From DASRQZ01 sp964571275 (GTDB taxonomy: Bacteria; Myxococcota_A; Polyangia; Fen-1088): a stretch of 7,741 bases of DNA. The translations under genes were made by a program, and so were the position numbers. Each line of letters opens with the position of its first letter. Position 1 is the stretch's first letter. The notes under the pieces are model-generated. The model was not told the DNA's origin. It made no database searches and saw only the letters and a list, made by a program, of their open reading frames with translations. The DNA lies in contig CAZNCQ010000326.1 in the NCBI GenBank assembly GCA_964571275.1, forward strand, positions 1-7,741, read 5' to 3'. Of the stretch, positions 5,333 to 7,741 are shown in pieces.

Positions 5333-6910
5333 ATGACCAAAATCGTTGCGGTTTCGGTGGTCTCGCTGTTCCTCATGCTCGCCGGCCGTCACGCGGCGGC
5401 GGCCGACAAAGAAGGGCTGGTCAAACAAGTGACCGCGCTGGATGACGCGGCGACGTCTGCGTACAGCGACGGCGACTTCGACAAGATGAAGAAGCAGCTG
5501 CTGAAGGCGCTGTCGATCGGCAAGGACGCCCTGGCGAGCGACCCGATCATGGCGCGGGTCTACTTGCACCTGGGCGTGCTCTACGTCGACGGGCTCGACA
5601 ACCGGGCGGTGGGCGTGAAGTACTTCGGCAAAGCGCTGAAGATCCGCCCGGACATCGAAGTGCGGTCGAACATGGCGACGAAGACCGTCATGGCGGCGTT
5701 CACCGAGGCCGGACAGCAGCAGGAGGCCGCGCCCGCCGAGGAGGCGCCGCCGCCGCCGGCCCGCTCGCGGCGCGAGGCGACCGCGGAGCGCGACGAGGAG
5801 GCCGAGGCGCCGCGTCCCACGCGCGCCGCCGCGAGCGAGAAGTGCCGCGGCAACGACGCCGATCTGGCCGCGGTGAAGAAGGAAGCGCGCGAGGAGTTCG
5901 ACCGGCTCGACAAGGCGCTGACCATGTCCAAGGACGCGCTGGCCAAGGAGAAGGCCGAGAGCGACAAGTACCGCCACGACAAGATGGATCTGGAGCGGCA
6001 GCTCGGCGAAGCCAAGAGCCGCGTGGCCCAGCTGGAGAACGAGGTCTCCATCAAGGACAAGCGCACGACCGCAGGCGAGCAGCGCGAGAAGAAGGAGCGC
6101 GACGCCAAGGAGGCGCTGGCCAAGGAAAAGACCGAGAAGGACAGCTTGCTGCTGGCGACGGCGCAGCAGGTTCAGCAGCTGGAGAAGGAAAAGGTCGAAA
6201 AGGAGAAGCAGCTCTCGGCGGGCGAGCAGCGCGAGAAGAAGGAGCGCGACGCCAACGAAAAGCTCGAGCGCGAGAAGATGGACCGCGATCGCGCGCTGGC
6301 CGACCTGAAGCTGAAGTCGCAGCAGAACGAATCGGACATCAAGGCGCACGCGCAGCAGGTCGAGAACGAGCTCAAACAGCGCGTGGCGCAGCTGGAGAGG
6401 GAGAAGGCCGAGAAGGAGAAGCAGCTGGCGGCGACGCAACAACGGGAGCAGCAGGAGCGCGAGGCCAAGGAGAAGCTGCAGCGCGAGCGCCAGGTCGCGG
6501 ACGCTCGCGACCAGGAGCGCAAGGGCTGGGAGGAGAGGGCGCGCGCGGAGCGCGACAAGCTCGAGGCGCTGCCGCCGGTGCCGTCGCGCATTCCGGAGCC
6601 GGTGCACTGCGCGATCCCCGAGGACGTTCAGGGCGGCGCCGATCTGTTCGTGAACTGCGTGACTCAGCCGGGCGTGCGCGCCAAGAACATCGTCTTTTAC
6701 TATCGTCCGGCGAACGCGGTGATCTACAACTCGGTGGTCATGGACCCGACCAGGAAGGGCTGGTCGCGCGCGGTGATCACCGCCAACAAGCTCAACGGCA
6801 AGTTGCTCCAGTACTACGTCGAGGCGCGCAACGACAAAGACTCGGTCGCCGCGAGCAACGGCAAGGCCAGCTCGCCCAACATCGTCACCATCACGCCGGC
6901 GCGACGGTAG
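5333..6910 (+). CDS. Secreted TPR and long coiled-coil protein with C-terminal beta-domain
   Basis: A 525-residue exported protein of unknown function. The reading frame stays open upstream, but ATG 5333 is chosen because it starts a clear Sec signal peptide (residues 1-24, cleavage after the AAAA before Asp25). No strong ribosome binding site is visible. Residues about 28-125 look like TPR helices (for example VYLHLGVLYVDG and AVGVKYFGKALKIRPD). About 126-165 is Ala/Pro/Glu-rich. About 176-412 is a highly charged Lys/Glu coiled coil with internal repeats (QREKKERDA at two places 49 residues apart, and a diverged third copy). About 413-525 is a compact beta-rich domain (IVFYYRPAN, KGWSRAVITANKLNG, LLQYYVEARND) with two cysteines (426 and 442) that could form a disulfide. 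Domains of this last type often end myxobacterial envelope proteins. A structural or scaffolding role in the periplasm is plausible; no catalytic motif was seen. Confidence 0.88.
   Translation: MTKIVAVSVVSLFLMLAGRHAAAADKEGLVKQVTALDDAATSAYSDGDFDKMKKQLLKALSIGKDALASDPIMARVYLHLGVLYVDGLDNRAVGVKYFGKALKIRPDIEVRSNMATKTVMAAFTEAGQQQEAAPAEEAPPPPARSRREATAERDEEAEAPRPTRAAASEKCRGNDADLAAVKKEAREEFDRLDKALTMSKDALAKEKAESDKYRHDKMDLERQLGEAKSRVAQLENEVSIKDKRTTAGEQREKKERDAKEALAKEKTEKDSLLLATAQQVQQLEKEKVEKEKQLSAGEQREKKERDANEKLEREKMDRDRALADLKLKSQQNESDIKAHAQQVENELKQRVAQLEREKAEKEKQLAATQQREQQEREAKEKLQRERQVADARDQERKGWEERARAERDKLEALPPVPSRIPEPVHCAIPEDVQGGADLFVNCVTQPGVRAKNIVFYYRPANAVIYNSVVMDPTRKGWSRAVITANKLNGKLLQYYVEARNDKDSVAASNGKASSPNIVTITPARR
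6074..6255 (+). repeat. 35-bp exact direct repeat within the coiled-coil gene
   Basis: The 35 bases at 6074-6108 recur exactly at 6221-6255, 147 bases or 49 codons apart. Forty-nine residues equal seven heptads, so the coiled-coil register is kept. Exact identity at the DNA level, including synonymous positions, points to a fairly recent internal duplication or gene conversion. A third, diverged protein-level copy starts near 6434. Confidence 0.9.
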
Positions 6911-6924
6911 CGTCCACGCCCATC

Positions 6925-7011
6925 AGATAACCGCCAAGATGTCGAGGCGCCCGGCCCGGACTCCTGATGGTCCGGAGCCTGGCGTGCTTCGCGCCTTGGC
7001 GGCCGTTATCT
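6925..7011. terminator. Nested inverted-repeat element between convergent genes, probable bidirectional terminator
   Basis: AGATAACCGCCAAG (6925-6938) pairs with CTTGGCG-GCC-GTTATCT (6995-7011), a 14-bp stem interrupted by a 3-base bulge. Inside it AGGC (6945-6948) pairs with GCCT (6977-6980), CCGGAC (6956-6961) pairs with GTCCGG (6970-6975), and GGCG and CGCC near 6981-6995 can form a small hairpin. It occupies nearly the whole 105-base gap between two genes that point at each other (stops at 6910 and 7016). There is no long U-tract, so termination is inferred from position. Confidence 0.5.
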
Positions 7012-7015
7012 GCGC

Positions 7016-7741
7016 CTACCGAAACGCTTCTTGCAGCTGGTCGAGCGCGGTGCTGCCCGGGCAAAGCTTCTCGTACGGGACCTGGGACAGCGGCGTGTCG
7101 ACGGTGCCGTTCATGTCGTGCACGTCGCCGCCGCCCTTGTCGACGAAGAGCAGGCCTGTCGCGACCTCGCCGCGGCCCTGGCGGGCCTGCAGGTCGCCGA
7201 AGACGCGCCGGCGGTCGGTCGGGTCGTAGTCGCGTTCCACCTTGCTGAGGCGCACCGAGCTGCCATCGTGCATGGTGACGTTGACGGTCGTTCCCTCGCT
7301 GTAGTCGGTGGTGATCTCGCGCTCGGGCGGCACGAAGTCGGCCTGCACCAGCTGCAGCAGGTGCTTGCGCGTGTGCAGGTAGCTCTTGGTCGACCCCTCG
7401 TGATCGTTGAAGGTCACGCACGGCGAGATCACGTCGATGAGCGCGAACCCCTTGTGCGAAAGCCCGGCCTTGAGCAGCGGAACCAGCTGCGCCTTGTCGC
7501 CCGAAAAGCTGCGTGCCACGAACGTCGCGCCCAGCGTCAGCGCCAGCATCACCGGATCGATCGGGCTTTGGCGGTTGGCCTCGCCACGCTTGCTCTTGGT
7601 GCCGATGTCGGCCGACGCCGAGAACTGCCCCTTGGTCAGCCCGTAGACGCCGTTGTTCTCGATGACGTAGAGCATGTTCAGGTTGCGCCGGATCGCGTGG
7701 CACAGCTGCCCGAGGCCGATCGACAGCGAGTCGCCGTCGCC
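7016..7741 (-). CDS. korB: 2-oxoacid:ferredoxin oxidoreductase, beta subunit (KorB-like), 5' end missing
   Basis: The thiamine-diphosphate-binding subunit of the enzyme that interconverts a 2-oxoacid plus CoA with acyl-CoA, CO2 and reduced ferredoxin in the cytoplasm. The gene continues beyond the right edge; 241 residues to the stop are visible. The first visible residues are GDGD, and NN follows at visible residues 29-30, the Mg-ThDP motif of the family. NNGVYGLTKGQFS and the following GTKSKRGEANRQSPIDP match the conserved region of KorB/OFOR beta subunits. SPCVTFN (Cys at visible residue 108) corresponds to the last iron-sulfur ligand known from archaeal OFOR beta chains; the other ligands would lie in the missing part. 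An internal ATG at 7673-7675 is not the start, because it falls after the GDG motif. The alpha subunit is normally encoded just upstream, here off the window. Substrate choice (2-oxoglutarate versus pyruvate or others) cannot be settled from this fragment. Confidence 0.92.
   Translation of the reverse strand, partial: GDGDSLSIGLGQLCHAIRRNLNMLYVIENNGVYGLTKGQFSASADIGTKSKRGEANRQSPIDPVMLALTLGATFVARSFSGDKAQLVPLLKAGLSHKGFALIDVISPCVTFNDHEGSTKSYLHTRKHLLQLVQADFVPPEREITTDYSEGTTVNVTMHDGSSVRLSKVERDYDPTDRRRVFGDLQARQGRGEVATGLLFVDKGGGDVHDMNGTVDTPLSQVPYEKLCPGSTALDQLQEAFR

Noticed and set aside
5315..6607. 430-codon minus-strand frame, Leu/Arg/Ala-rich
   Set aside because: Complement of Glu/Lys-rich coiled-coil codons gives Leu/Phe/Ser-like shadows; the apparent membrane-like Leu runs are an artefact of this.
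5842..6930. 362-codon plus-strand frame inside the coiled-coil gene
   Set aside because: Gly/Arg/Ala-rich frame-shifted shadow that runs past the true stop codon; no start signal or domain.
7016..7675. Shorter KorB-like protein starting at the internal ATG at 7675
   Set aside because: In-frame codons upstream encode the GDGD cofactor motif and continue to the window edge, so the gene is longer and merely cut by the window.

Overview
The window looks like chromosomal DNA from a high-GC, Gram-negative predator or degrader of the Myxococcota (myxobacteria, Polyangia type). This is inferred from GC-rich codon use, several lipoproteins with long Gly/Ser linkers after the lipid cysteine, a Cys-rich repeat lipoprotein and a TPR/coiled-coil envelope protein. 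No ribosomal or other phylogenetic marker is present. No mobile element, tRNA, rRNA or CRISPR array was seen.

Layout. Left block (1-3657), all minus strand, reading right to left: a 34-cysteine lipoprotein (2659-3657), a lipoprotein with five SFGSGGS repeats and a beta-sandwich domain resembling a carbohydrate-binding module (1531-2499), and a family 9 glycoside hydrolase cut by the left edge (1-1396; TTG start; lipid cysteine, CBM4/9-like module, Ig-like module, start of the GH9 catalytic domain). A 309-base divergent intergenic region (3658-3966) leads to a plus-strand SMP-30/gluconolactonase-type beta-propeller lipoprotein (3967-5166). After a 166-base spacer with a G7/C7 hairpin and homopolymeric T tracts comes a secreted TPR plus long coiled-coil protein (5333-6910). 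A 105-base spacer filled by an imperfect inverted-repeat structure separates it from the convergent beta subunit of a 2-oxoacid:ferredoxin oxidoreductase (7016-7741, minus strand, 5' end off the right edge).

How the genes may work together (inference): four neighbouring predicted lipoproteins, one a cellulase, one a probable sugar binder and one a possible sugar-lactone hydrolase, suggest a cell-envelope module for attacking beta-glucans with enzymes tethered to the outer membrane. The Cys-rich lipoprotein could be an adhesin or structural partner. The coiled-coil protein may belong to envelope architecture, and the oxidoreductase is central metabolism probably unrelated to the rest. The genes are not tightly packed, so this is a neighbourhood rather than a proven operon. 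No single element is clearly a new system. The most unusual items are the lipoprotein cluster, the TPR/coiled-coil protein and the structured spacers.
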